DNA of 52,495 bases from Flavobacteriaceae bacterium (lineage in GTDB: Bacteria; Bacteroidota; Bacteroidia; Flavobacteriales; Flavobacteriaceae). The translations under genes and the position numbers were made by a program. Every line of letters starts with the position of its first letter. Position 1 is the stretch's first letter. Of the stretch, positions 1 through 9,656 are shown in pieces. The notes below the pieces were generated by a model. The model made no database searches, was not told where the DNA came from, and saw only the letters and a program-made list of their open reading frames with translations. The stretch spans positions 1-52,495 of the forward strand of contig JAHEHE010000009.1 of the NCBI GenBank assembly GCA_024644725.1, read 5' to 3'.

Positions 1-199
1 TCCGCAAAGGACTGACTTCGATCGGGCATAAAACGTTTTGCTTTTATTCAAAGGTGGCAATAAATATAGGGATTTATATCATTCGCCTATTTAGAGCTTT
101 TTGTTCCCTAAATAAGGTCATTTGTCGAATATTTTTCATGTAACTCGAGTTTTGAGTCATTTTTGCATCTCAAACATCAAAACCCATACGCAGAGGAAG

Positions 200-2128
200 A
201 TGAATTCAATGGTAAAACACAAGGAGGAATTAAAACACACGGAGCCGGGGAAATTTGAAGAGACCCGTTTTGAGAAGATACACAATGTGATCTTTGACAA
301 TTCGGATAATGCTTCTGTTGCTGTGGCTGAAGAAATTGCGGAGCTGATCAGGGAAAAGGAAAGAAAGAAAGAGCCATGCGTGCTCGGTCTGGCGACAGGT
401 TCATCTCCGATCAAGGTTTACGAAGAATTGGTGCGCATGCACCAGGAAGAGGGCTTGAGCTTTAGAAATGTCATCACCTTCAATCTGGATGAGTATTATC
501 CAATGTCCAAAGAAAATACCCAAAGCTATTGGTATTTCATGCATGAGCACCTGTTCAATCATGTGGACATCTTGCCTGAGAACATCAACATCCCCAACGG
601 GCAACTGGCTCCGGAGGAGATCCACCAGTTCTGCATTGACTATGAAATGAAGATCAAGGAGGCCGGAGGACTCGATTTTCAGCTTCTCGGAATCGGTAGG
701 ACGGGCCACATCGGATTCAACGAACCGGGTTCCCACTACAATTCCGGTACGAGAAACATAACCTTGGATCATATTACACGTATTGACGCTGCTACAGCTT
801 TTCTCGGTTTGGACCACGTTCCTAAGGTGGCCATCACGATGGGTATCAGCACGATACGAAAAGCGAAACGCATCGTATTGCTCGCCTGGGGGATCAACAA
901 AGCTTCGGTGATCAAGGAGACCATAGAAGGTGAGATCAGCTCGGAGGTTCCTGCCACTTATTTGCAGAATCATGACAACACAACTTTTGTTCTCGATGAC
1001 GGCGCCTCGCAGGAACTTACTCGTATTAAAACCCCATGGCTCGTCAAGAACTGCATCTGGACGGATGAGCTTACGATAAAGGCGGTGGTCTGGTTGTCAT
1101 CCAAGATGGAGAAATCAGTTCTCAAGCTTACCGATAAGGACTACAACTTCAACGGCATGTCGAGTTTATTGGTGGAACAAGGCTCTGCCTACCAGCTTAA
1201 CATCAATATGTTCAACAAGCTGCAGCACACCATAACCGGATGGCCTGGAGGAAAGCCGGGTGCCGATGACACCAATAGGCCGGAGCGTAACACCCCGGAG
1301 CGAAAAAGAGTCATCATTTTCAGCCCGCATCCCGATGACGACGTGATCTCGATGGGAGGAACATTTGATCGTCTGGTCGAGCAGGGACATGAAGTACACA
1401 TTGCGTATCAAACTTCGGGGAACATTGCCGTTTCGGATGAAGAGGCCATGAAGTTTGCCGAAGTGGCACTCGATATCAATGGTGATTCCGGAAAAGTAAG
1501 AAACATTATTTCCGACCTGAACAGCAAGAAGGAATACGATATAGATACTCAAGAAGTAAGAGAGCTTAAAGGCTTGATTCGAAGGAAAGAATGCTATGCA
1601 GCAACTCGTTACCTGGATACACCGGATGAGAACGTTCATTTCCTGGACCTGCCCTTTTATGAGACGGGTCGCGTCAAGAAGAAAAAGCTCAGTGACGAGG
1701 ACATCAAGATCATGTGCGACATCATCGCAGAGGTCAAACCTCACCAGATTTATGCTGCAGGAGACCTGGCGGATCCGCATGGCACCCACAAGGTCTGTCT
1801 CGATGCCCTGTTCCTGGCGCTGGACATACTCAAGAAGGAATCTTACATGGATGACTGCTGGGTATGGCTCTATCGGGGAGCCTGGCACGAATGGGACATT
1901 CACGACATTGAAATGGCGGTGCCGATGAGTCCGGATCAGGTTCAGAAGAAAAAACAGGCAATCTTCTTCCATCAGAGTCAAAAGGACGGAGTTATGTTCC
2001 AGGGAGATGATTCAAGAGAATTCTGGATGCGCGCAGAGGATCGCAACAAAGAGACGGCCAAGAAATACCACAGTTTGGGGATGGCCGACTATGCAGCCTT
2101 TGAGGCATTCAAAAGATATCATTATTAA
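200..2128 (+). CDS. nagB: NagB-like glucosamine-6-phosphate deaminase fused to LmbE/PIG-L domain
   Basis: The N-terminal half (about residues 30-300 of 642) is a glucosamine-6-phosphate deaminase/isomerase domain, expected to convert GlcN6P to fructose-6-phosphate and ammonia in the cytoplasm. It shows the phosphate loop GLATGSSP (63-70), the FNLDEYYP motif with D97, and GRTGHIGFNEP (166-176). The C-terminal half (about 365-640) is an LmbE/PIG-L deacetylase domain with SPHPDDD (375-381) and DPHGTH (525-530) as zinc/catalytic motifs. The fusion is known in Bacteroidota and could pair deacetylation with deamination, which is inference. Odd point: the Asp that assists ring opening in E. coli NagB (D141) is replaced by T168, while H170 and E175 are kept. 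I chose ATG 200, preceded by a purine-rich AGAGGAAG, over an upstream TTG at 122 whose extra residues look like leader. The next gene is a hexosaminidase, supporting a role in GlcNAc use. A terminator follows. Confidence 0.9.
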   Translation: MNSMVKHKEELKHTEPGKFEETRFEKIHNVIFDNSDNASVAVAEEIAELIREKERKKEPCVLGLATGSSPIKVYEELVRMHQEEGLSFRNVITFNLDEYYPMSKENTQSYWYFMHEHLFNHVDILPENINIPNGQLAPEEIHQFCIDYEMKIKEAGGLDFQLLGIGRTGHIGFNEPGSHYNSGTRNITLDHITRIDAATAFLGLDHVPKVAITMGISTIRKAKRIVLLAWGINKASVIKETIEGEISSEVPATYLQNHDNTTFVLDDGASQELTRIKTPWLVKNCIWTDELTIKAVVWLSSKMEKSVLKLTDKDYNFNGMSSLLVEQGSAYQLNINMFNKLQHTITGWPGGKPGADDTNRPERNTPERKRVIIFSPHPDDDVISMGGTFDRLVEQGHEVHIAYQTSGNIAVSDEEAMKFAEVALDINGDSGKVRNIISDLNSKKEYDIDTQEVRELKGLIRRKECYAATRYLDTPDENVHFLDLPFYETGRVKKKKLSDEDIKIMCDIIAEVKPHQIYAAGDLADPHGTHKVCLDALFLALDILKKESYMDDCWVWLYRGAWHEWDIHDIEMAVPMSPDQVQKKKQAIFFHQSQKDGVMFQGDDSREFWMRAEDRNKETAKKYHSLGMADYAAFEAFKRYHY

Positions 2129-2150
2129 GAATTTATTTGAGTATTTTTTT

Positions 2151-2204
2151 AAACCGTCTTTCTGAGATCGCCCTGACACATGGTCTCTGACTGACGGTTT
2201 TTTT
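2151..2204 (+). terminator. Rho-independent terminator after the nagB-like gene
   Basis: An 8-bp outer stem AAACCGTC/GACGGTTT encloses an inner GAGATC/GGTCTC pairing, and a run of seven T follows. It lies 22 bases after the stop codon and just before the GH20 start, so the GH20 gene may need its own promoter or read-through. Confidence 0.75.
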
Positions 2205-2217
2205 AATTTCACGCGTT

Positions 2218-4308
2218 ATGAAAACCAAGATTTTAGCCCTGTCGCTTCTCATATTAATGACCTTGGGATCTCTGTATTCACAGCCCGCCGAATCTTCATT
2301 GTCTACCGATTCATTGACTTTGATGCCCTGGCCACAGGAAATTGAAGTGGAGCCGGGATTTCAGATTATTGATACTGATTTCAGGCTTGCCATAAGCATA
2401 GTGGGTGGAGAGACAAAAGCAGGAGCTGGATCAAGGCTTGAAAATGCCTCTACACGCTTTCTGAGATATCTCACCGACAAAACCGGAACCTTTCTGAAGG
2501 CTGGCTATCCCGTGTCCGGTCAAGTGGAGGGCGCAACCCTGCTGATCGAAATAGAAGAAAAAGCGGTTCTTGAACTGGGTAATGACGAATCCTACGAGCT
2601 TGACGTTCTCGCAAATAAAATTTCTTTGAAGGCCCGAACAGACATTGGAGCCCTGAGAGGCCTCTCGACCCTGAAGCAGTTGATATCGGTTCAGAATGGG
2701 GCATTTGGATTTCCCCAGGTCAAAATCAAGGACAATCCGAGATTTCCCTGGAGAGGTTTGATGCTGGACGTGAGCAGACACTTCATGCCGGTAGACGTTG
2801 TCAAAAGAAACCTCGATGCAATGGCGTTTGTCAAATTGAATGTCCTTCACTGGCACTTGTCGGATGACCAGGGCTTCCGGGTCGAGGTGAAAAACCTTCC
2901 GAATCTGCATGAAAGAGCCTCCGATGGGATGTACTACACCCAGGATCAGATTCGCGATATTGTCACCTACGCCGATGAAAGAGGAATTCGGGTAGTTCCG
3001 GAATTCGATGTTCCCGGGCATGCCACAGCGATTTTAACAGCTTACCCCGAATATGCCAGCAATCTGAATTTAAGATACTCGCTGGAACGGAACGCGGGCA
3101 TTTTCGATCCGACCCTCGATCCGACAAACGAGGAGGTTTATTCGTTTCTCGACACTCTTTTCAAAGAGGTGACCCCTCTGTTTCCCGATGCCTATTTTCA
3201 TATTGGCGGGGATGAGAACGAGGGTAAGCACTGGGATGAGAACTCACAGATTCAGCGCTTCATGGCTGAGAATGAGATTCCGGACAACCACGAGCTGCAG
3301 ACCTACTTCAATATCCGGCTCGAGAAGATTCTAAGCAAGTATGGAAAGAAATTAATGGGCTGGGAGGAGATCATGACCCCCAATATGCCCAAGTCGGCTT
3401 TGATCCACTCCTGGAGGGGAGTGAACGAGGGTATGGAACCCGGAGAATCCCTGATCAAAGCAGTTAAGAGCGGCTACCACACCATTTTGTCCAATGGATA
3501 CTATATCGACCTCATGCTTTCGGTGGAGGATCACTATCAGGTCGACCCGATGCCTGAGCACGAACTCACCCAGGAAGAGCAGAGCAGAATCCTGGGAGGC
3601 GAGGCTACCATGTGGAGCGAGCTGGTCACCCCGCTGACCATTGACACGCGTATTTGGCCCAGGACAGCAGCGATTGCCGAACGATTTTGGTCTGCCAGGG
3701 ACATAAAAGATCTGGACGATATGCACAGAAGGCTGATGGCAACAAGCCAAAAACTTGAGGGCCTGGGCATACGGCACATTCAGGTTCGCGAATACCTTTT
3801 GAGAAACATTGCCAATTACAAAGATACAGGGGCATTGAGCGACCTGGTGAAGATCAGTGAACCCCTGAAGATCTATACGCGCAATAGTGGAGGCACCCAG
3901 TACCAGGTGTACTCGCCGTTTACGCTTTTCGCGGATGTTTGCACCCCGGATGCAGTCGACGTCATACCCTTTGAAAAGGAAGTGACAGCCTATGTTGAAA
4001 CTGCAAATGAGTCGGATCCGGTTGCTCTCAAGGAATATCTTGGGAAATGGGCCACGATCTATGAGAGACTCCTGCAAATCGAGCAGGACGCACCTTTGGT
4101 TGGGCCGGTGCTTCCTTATGCAAAGCGGGTCCGGGACGTTTCAACTCTTTTGTTGGAAGGGCTGGATGAAGGAAAACTGAGAAAGAAGGATTTCGTTGTC
4201 ATTCAGGATCTTTTGCAGGAAAAGGATGATCCGAGGCAGAACCTCGATGTGGAGCTTGCCGTCAAAGATGGAATCCTTGATTTGGCAACTTTTTTATCCG
4301 ATAAGTAA
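2218..4308 (+). CDS. Secreted GH20 beta-N-acetylhexosaminidase
   Basis: A glycoside hydrolase family 20 enzyme of 696 residues, expected to release terminal GlcNAc or GalNAc from chitin oligomers or glycoproteins in the periplasm or outside the cell. The first 22 residues form a signal peptide ending in SLYSQ. An N-terminal GH20b-like domain covers about 30-170 and the TIM-barrel about 172-520. Catalytic signatures are WHLSDDQGFR and HIGGDEN, with the Asp332-Glu333 pair used in substrate-assisted catalysis. A C-terminal extension of about 150 residues is unassigned. The SMP-30-like gene starts 11 bases after the stop, so the two are probably co-transcribed. The NagB-like gene upstream would process the released amino sugar. 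Confidence 0.95.
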   Translation: MKTKILALSLLILMTLGSLYSQPAESSLSTDSLTLMPWPQEIEVEPGFQIIDTDFRLAISIVGGETKAGAGSRLENASTRFLRYLTDKTGTFLKAGYPVSGQVEGATLLIEIEEKAVLELGNDESYELDVLANKISLKARTDIGALRGLSTLKQLISVQNGAFGFPQVKIKDNPRFPWRGLMLDVSRHFMPVDVVKRNLDAMAFVKLNVLHWHLSDDQGFRVEVKNLPNLHERASDGMYYTQDQIRDIVTYADERGIRVVPEFDVPGHATAILTAYPEYASNLNLRYSLERNAGIFDPTLDPTNEEVYSFLDTLFKEVTPLFPDAYFHIGGDENEGKHWDENSQIQRFMAENEIPDNHELQTYFNIRLEKILSKYGKKLMGWEEIMTPNMPKSALIHSWRGVNEGMEPGESLIKAVKSGYHTILSNGYYIDLMLSVEDHYQVDPMPEHELTQEEQSRILGGEATMWSELVTPLTIDTRIWPRTAAIAERFWSARDIKDLDDMHRRLMATSQKLEGLGIRHIQVREYLLRNIANYKDTGALSDLVKISEPLKIYTRNSGGTQYQVYSPFTLFADVCTPDAVDVIPFEKEVTAYVETANESDPVALKEYLGKWATIYERLLQIEQDAPLVGPVLPYAKRVRDVSTLLLEGLDEGKLRKKDFVVIQDLLQEKDDPRQNLDVELAVKDGILDLATFLSDK

Positions 4309-4319
4309 AAACACGTGAT

Positions 4320-5237
4320 ATGCGATCCAATTGTAAAAACTTCAGACTGTCAACTTGCCAATTTTTAACCCCTGTTTCAGGTATCATTTTTGTTGTAGGC
4401 CTTTTACTGTGGAGTTGTGGAGAAAAAACGGATCATAGCTTTGACTTCACTGAGGAAGGACTTTTCACACCTGGAATAGAGGGCCCGGCTGTGGACAGCA
4501 AGGGAAACCTGTATGCCGTTAATTTTGAAAAGGAAGGCACCATTGGGATCGTTGATTCTGAGGGGAACCCGTCCCTATTTGCAGAATTGCCCGATGGCAG
4601 CATAGGCAACGGGATCCGCTTCGATGACAGAGACAATATGTATGTTGCAGATTACGTCAACCACAATGTTCTGTTGCTTCCTGCCGGGACGAATGACGTG
4701 CAGATATTCGCGCACGATCCACGACTCAGCCAGCCCAATGATCTGGCCATATCCCCAAGCGGAATTCTCTTCGCAAGTGATCCCAATTGGGAAAAGGGAA
4801 CGGGTCAGTTATGGCGCGTCGATAAAGCCGGGTTCCACTTGCTCGAAGAAGAAATGGGTACAACCAATGGCATAGAAGTTTCTCCCGATTCCAGGCATTT
4901 GTATGTGAATGAATCCGTTCAGAGACGCATATGGCGCTACAATCTTGATTCGGATGGAAATGTCTCCGGAAAAACCCTGTTTTATCAGTTCGACGATCAC
5001 GGGCTTGACGGTATGCGCTGTGATCAAAAAGGCAACCTCTATGTCTGTCGTTATGACGCAGGAAAAGTCCTTGTTTTGAGTCCGGAAGGCACCGTTATTA
5101 GGGAAGTGGAGCTACAAGGAAAAAAACCCAGCAACATCACTTTCGGAGGCAAGGACGGAAAACAGTGTTTTGTGACTCTTGCCGACCGGGGATGCTTCGA
5201 GAGTTTTTATGCCGAATTCCCGGGAAGAGACCGGTGA
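4320..5237 (+). CDS. SMP-30/gluconolactonase-like beta-propeller lipoprotein
   Basis: A 305-residue six-bladed beta-propeller of the SMP-30/gluconolactonase/LRE family. The N-terminus carries a long basic segment, a hydrophobic stretch and a lipobox LLWSC with Cys33, so it is probably anchored to a membrane facing the periplasm. Repeated blade motifs are visible, such as GNLYAVN, DNMYVAD, HLYVNES and GNLYVCR. Candidate metal ligands match the family pattern: Glu in IEGPAV, Asn in TTNGIEV and Asp in GLDGM. Family members hydrolyse sugar lactones, but the substrate here cannot be read from sequence. Spacing of 11 bases to the GH20 gene indicates an operon. It could be a non-enzymatic NHL-like propeller instead. 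Confidence 0.8.
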   Translation: MRSNCKNFRLSTCQFLTPVSGIIFVVGLLLWSCGEKTDHSFDFTEEGLFTPGIEGPAVDSKGNLYAVNFEKEGTIGIVDSEGNPSLFAELPDGSIGNGIRFDDRDNMYVADYVNHNVLLLPAGTNDVQIFAHDPRLSQPNDLAISPSGILFASDPNWEKGTGQLWRVDKAGFHLLEEEMGTTNGIEVSPDSRHLYVNESVQRRIWRYNLDSDGNVSGKTLFYQFDDHGLDGMRCDQKGNLYVCRYDAGKVLVLSPEGTVIREVELQGKKPSNITFGGKDGKQCFVTLADRGCFESFYAEFPGRDR

Positions 5238-5323
5238 TTCATCGCACTTTTACGAAAATTTCACCTCCGCAATCGATTTCGTTTAAAAGTTGAGATTCAC
5301 ATGAAAATGACCTCATTAATTTG

Positions 5324-5331
5324 TATTTTTG
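5324..5331 (+). promoter_or_regulatory. Candidate -7 element for pfkA
   Basis: TATTTTTG fits the Bacteroidota -7 consensus TAnnTTTG and lies 18 bases before the pfkA ATG. No well-placed TTG -33 element was found, so the assignment is tentative. Confidence 0.4.
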
Positions 5332-5349
5332 TGTGTTTTTAAAAAGAAT

Positions 5350-6336
5350 ATGAAAAGATTCATCAAAAAGATAGCTGTAATGACCTCAGGGGGTGATTCC
5401 CCGGGAATGAATGCGGCCATTCGTGCTGTTGTTCGGTCATGTGCTTATTACAAACTCGAATGCGCTGGAATCTACAGGGGTTACCAGGGCATGATCGAAG
5501 GAGACATTGTACCCATGTCGGCACGTGACGTTCATCACATCATTCAAAAAGGAGGTACGGTATTGAAATCAGCCCGATCCAAAGAATTCAGAACGGTCGA
5601 AGGAAGGAAAAAGGCTCACGAGGCGCTCAAAAAATTTAATATAGACGCATTGGTTGTGATCGGTGGTGACGGTTCGTTTACCGGGGGAATGATCTTCAGT
5701 GAGGAATTTGACTTTCCGGTGATCGGGATTCCAGGAACAATTGACAATGACATTTTTGGAACCGATTATACGCTGGGTTACGACACGGCACTGAATACAG
5801 CTGTGGAAGTGATTGACAAGATTCGTGACACGGCGAGTTCACACAACCGACTCTTTTTTGTGGAAGTCATGGGTCGGGATTCAGGTTTTATCGCTCTGAA
5901 TTCGGGTATCGGTGCCGGTGCTGAGGAAATTCTCATCCCCGAAGAGGATATGGGTCTGGATCGCCTCTTGGATTCTCTTGAGAAGAGCAGAAGATCCGGA
6001 AAATCGTCGAGCCTTGTCGTTGTGGCTGAAGGAGACAAAACGGGATCCAATGTATTTGATTTGGCCAACTATGTCGAGACGAATTTACCGCAATACGATG
6101 TGCGGGTTTCGGTTTTGGGTCATATGCAGCGTGGAGGAGCTCCGAGCTGTTTTGACCGCGTTCTCGCGAGTCGCATGGGTGTGAAGGCAGTAGAACTGCT
6201 GATCGACGGTGAAACCAACAAAATGGTTGGGGTTCAGAACAATGAAATTGTAGCTGTGGATCTGGAGAATGCCGTGAAGGAGCACCACAAGATCAGCGCT
6301 GAAATGTTGAGAATATCCGATATCATGTCTGTTTGA
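5350..6336 (+). CDS. pfkA: ATP-type 6-phosphofructokinase
   Basis: A phosphofructokinase of 328 residues, the usual bacterial PfkA length, that phosphorylates fructose-6-phosphate at C1 in glycolysis. Visible motifs are TSGGDSPGMNAAIR (nucleotide binding), GGDGS (105-109), PGTIDND with catalytic Asp132, and MGRDSGF. Gly at the two positions that discriminate ATP from pyrophosphate (GGDGS and PGTIDND) indicates use of ATP. I chose ATG 5350 because the frame upstream adds only a short unconserved MCVFKKN. GAPDH follows after 76 bases, and a second, PPi-type phosphofructokinase lies beyond it. Confidence 0.96.
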   Translation: MKRFIKKIAVMTSGGDSPGMNAAIRAVVRSCAYYKLECAGIYRGYQGMIEGDIVPMSARDVHHIIQKGGTVLKSARSKEFRTVEGRKKAHEALKKFNIDALVVIGGDGSFTGGMIFSEEFDFPVIGIPGTIDNDIFGTDYTLGYDTALNTAVEVIDKIRDTASSHNRLFFVEVMGRDSGFIALNSGIGAGAEEILIPEEDMGLDRLLDSLEKSRRSGKSSSLVVVAEGDKTGSNVFDLANYVETNLPQYDVRVSVLGHMQRGGAPSCFDRVLASRMGVKAVELLIDGETNKMVGVQNNEIVAVDLENAVKEHHKISAEMLRISDIMSV

Positions 6337-6352
6337 GACGGTATCGATCAAT

Positions 6353-6378
6353 CGCTGTCAGGGAGCTTCCCGACAGTG
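6353..6378 (+). repeat. Stem-loop between pfkA and gapA
   Basis: CTGTC-A-GGGA pairs with TCCC-GACAG around a 3-base loop, with one bulged A and two further outer pairs. No T-run follows, so it is not a standard terminator. It may be an attenuating or mRNA-processing hairpin that separates pfkA from gapA. Confidence 0.4.
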
Positions 6379-6400
6379 TCATAACTGAGAATAATTTTAA

Positions 6401-7408
<1,008 letters not shown>

Positions 7409-7460
7409 GCGGCAGCGAAGTCAAAGATTCCTATTTTAGAATCTTTTATTCCAAATAGAT

Positions 7461-7493
7461 AAAAAAGATCGCCTTGTGGCGGTCTTTTTTTTT
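7461..7493 (+). terminator. Terminator after gapA
   Basis: GATCGCC pairs with GGCGGTC around a TTGT loop. It is flanked by an A6 tract before and a T9 tract after, a classic intrinsic terminator 50-80 bases after the gapA stop. Confidence 0.9.
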
Positions 7494-7516
7494 ATAACTT
7501 TAGTAAATCAAAAAAA

Positions 7517-7558
7517 TGACCTGTTTACCGAACGAGAAATGGCTTGGCAAACAGGTCA
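7517..7558 (+). repeat. 13-bp inverted repeat upstream of the PPi-type phosphofructokinase
   Basis: Arms TGACCTGTTTACC (7517-7529) and GGCAAACAGGTCA (7546-7558) are complementary except for one position, with a 16-base spacer. The element lies between the gapA terminator and the phosphofructokinase start (7592) and has no T-run, so it looks more like an operator or leader hairpin than a terminator. Confidence 0.5.
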
Positions 7559-7591
7559 AATTCCGTACAATAACTTTTAAACATTTGTTTT

Positions 7592-8797
7592 ATGGCAAAC
7601 ACAAAAAAAATTAAGGGAGTCATTGCGATCCTAACGGGTGGTGGTGATGTGCCCGGACTGAATCCGGCGATTCGTGCCATTACGATTCGCGCCAACCGGG
7701 AAGGCTTCAAAGTTCTTGGGTTGAGAAGAGGCTGGGCCGGAATAACCGAACTCGTAAGGGATAAAAAAGCAGACAACAGCAAGAGTTATATGGTGTTGAC
7801 AAATGACATAGTCAACAAAGCGGGTCGAACAGGGGGTACTTTTTTGCACTCCTCACGGACACGTCCAAGCCACATGCCAAAAGCAAATGTGCCGGAGCAC
7901 CTCAGGGACAGTTACAATGAGGAATTCAATGACCTGACCCCTGAAATCATCAAAAATCTTGAATGGCTTGGAGTCGACTATTTGATCCCGATTGGAGGCG
8001 ACGATACGTTGAGCTACGGCGTGAGACTATACAAAGAAGGTGTAAAAGTCGTGGCGATTCCCAAGACCATGGACAACGACGTACCCGGGACTGATTATTG
8101 CATCGGTTTCTCGACCTGTGTAACCCGAACGATCATGATGACCAATAATCTCAGAACTTCGGCAGGAAGTCATGAGCGCATCCTGGTCATGGAGGTCTTT
8201 GGCCGATATGCAGGTTTTACAGCTATGCTACCAACAATGGCCGGATCTGCGAATCGCTGTGTGATCCCCGAATACAAGTTTGACATCAATCATTTGACTC
8301 AATTGATGGTGGAGGACAGGAATGAGAACCCGAGCAAGTATTCTGTAGTTCTCATATCTGAAGGGGCGATGTTCAAAGGCGGAGACATGGTTTTTGAGAA
8401 CCAGGAAAAGGACATGTTCGGTCATGCCAAACTGGGAGGTATTGGTGACATGATCTCGGCAGAGATCAAGGAGCTTTCGCCCAAATACAACAACGGGCAG
8501 CGCATCAATGTGATCAACCAGAAGCTGGGTTACCTGGTTCGGGGCGGAGATCCCGATGCAGTGGATTCGATAGTGCCTATGGCTTATGGAAACTTAGCAT
8601 TAGACCTGATTCTCGGCGGCTTCCACGGAAGACTGGTGGTACTCAAGAACGGTCGTTATGATGACGTGCCACTGGAAGTGGTCACAAGCTCCAAGAAAAT
8701 AGTGAATGTCGAGAAGTATTACAACACGGAACGTCTCCGACCTCACTATCACCGCTTTGAAATGAAACCGCTTTTCCTGATGGCCGCTGACAGTTGA
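7592..8797 (+). CDS. pfp: PPi-type 6-phosphofructokinase
   Basis: A second phosphofructokinase-family protein, 401 residues. It has the PFK signature LTGGGDVPGLNPAIRA but carries Asp at GGDDT (135-139) and Lys at PKTMDND (157-163, catalytic Asp161). In the family these two substitutions, equivalent to G104D and G124K of E. coli PfkA, mark pyrophosphate-dependent enzymes, which work reversibly in glycolysis and gluconeogenesis. The longer length than PfkA also fits the PPi-type clade. The HMG-CoA-lyase-like gene starts 4 bases after the stop, implying one transcript. A 13-bp inverted repeat sits in the leader. Cofactor use is inferred from residues, not shown. Confidence 0.9.
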   Translation: MANTKKIKGVIAILTGGGDVPGLNPAIRAITIRANREGFKVLGLRRGWAGITELVRDKKADNSKSYMVLTNDIVNKAGRTGGTFLHSSRTRPSHMPKANVPEHLRDSYNEEFNDLTPEIIKNLEWLGVDYLIPIGGDDTLSYGVRLYKEGVKVVAIPKTMDNDVPGTDYCIGFSTCVTRTIMMTNNLRTSAGSHERILVMEVFGRYAGFTAMLPTMAGSANRCVIPEYKFDINHLTQLMVEDRNENPSKYSVVLISEGAMFKGGDMVFENQEKDMFGHAKLGGIGDMISAEIKELSPKYNNGQRINVINQKLGYLVRGGDPDAVDSIVPMAYGNLALDLILGGFHGRLVVLKNGRYDDVPLEVVTSSKKIVNVEKYYNTERLRPHYHRFEMKPLFLMAADS

Positions 8798-8801
8798 TTC
8801 C

Positions 8802-9656
8802 ATGCAGGATGTCAAGATCATTGAATGCCCCAGAGATGCAATGCAAGGCATTCGACAATTCATACCCACCCCAGACAAGGTCCGTTATATCAACGCCCTG
8901 TTGAAGGTGGGTTTTGACACTATTGATTTTGGCAGTTTCGTCTCTCCCAAAGCCATCCCGCAGATGCGGGACACCGCTGAGGTGCTTCAACAGCTTGAGC
9001 TTTCAGAAACCAAAAGCAAGCTCCTGGCCATCGTAGCCAACGTCCGTGGAGCTCAGGATGCCAGCCAGTTCCCTGTTATAGATTATTTGGGATATCCTTT
9101 CTCCATTTCCGAGAACTTTCAGATGCGTAATACGGGAAAGACGATTGAACAGTCACTCGTTACCCTGGAGCAGATCATGGAGATTGCTTCGAATCGAGGA
9201 AAAGAGGTCGTTGCTTATTTGTCCATGGGCTTCGGTAATCCCTATGGGGATCCCTGGGATGTGGATATCGTTGCCGAATGGACCCGGACCTTGTCTGAAT
9301 TGGGGGTCTCGATCATTTCCCTCTCGGACACCATCGGAGTTGCCAGTGGTGAAACGATAAGTTATCTTTTTTCGAACCTCATACCCAGATACCCCGCGAT
9401 TGAGTTTGGGGCGCATATGCATACCCATCCGGTCCATTGGCACGAAAAAGTGGATGCAGCCTACAGGGCGGGGTGCAGGCGATTTGACGGGGCTCTAAAG
9501 GGATTTGGGGGATGTCCCATGGCCAAGGATGAGCTGACCGGAAACATGCCGACAGAGAAACTCTTCTCTTACTTTACGGCTGAAAAGGTGTCCACGGGAA
9601 TCAATTCGCTTCGATTTGAAACAGCCTACAATGAGGCTATGCGAATCTTCGCTTAA
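8802..9656 (+). CDS. Hydroxymethylglutaryl-CoA lyase family protein
   Basis: A 284-residue TIM-barrel of the HMGL-like family, which cleaves HMG-CoA to acetyl-CoA and acetoacetate in leucine and ketone-body catabolism. Family marks are the N-terminal ECPRDAMQG with the catalytic Arg, the metal-binding GAHMHTHP, and the flexible catalytic loop GGCPMAKDELTGNMPTE containing the active-site Cys. Length is slightly short for the family (about 300). It begins 4 bases after the PPi-phosphofructokinase stop. The two enzymes belong to different pathways, so linkage may be for shared regulation only. The stop codon region overlaps the convergent lipoprotein gene by 4 bases. Confidence 0.88.
   Translation: MQDVKIIECPRDAMQGIRQFIPTPDKVRYINALLKVGFDTIDFGSFVSPKAIPQMRDTAEVLQQLELSETKSKLLAIVANVRGAQDASQFPVIDYLGYPFSISENFQMRNTGKTIEQSLVTLEQIMEIASNRGKEVVAYLSMGFGNPYGDPWDVDIVAEWTRTLSELGVSIISLSDTIGVASGETISYLFSNLIPRYPAIEFGAHMHTHPVHWHEKVDAAYRAGCRRFDGALKGFGGCPMAKDELTGNMPTEKLFSYFTAEKVSTGINSLRFETAYNEAMRIFA

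Noticed and set aside
1-30. Possible 5' end of a minus-strand gene beginning at 30 (MPDRSQSF...)
   Set aside because: Only ten codons are visible and there is no matching promoter, so it cannot be supported.
122-199. N-terminal extension of the NagB-like protein from a TTG at 122
   Set aside because: The extra 26 residues have no resemblance to NagB N-termini, and ATG 200 has a better purine-rich site.
1166-1981. Long open frame antisense to the LmbE half of the NagB-like gene
   Set aside because: It mirrors the codon structure of the real gene and has no recognisable domain; the same applies to long antisense frames within the TonB receptor at 39694-40557 and 41179-42087.
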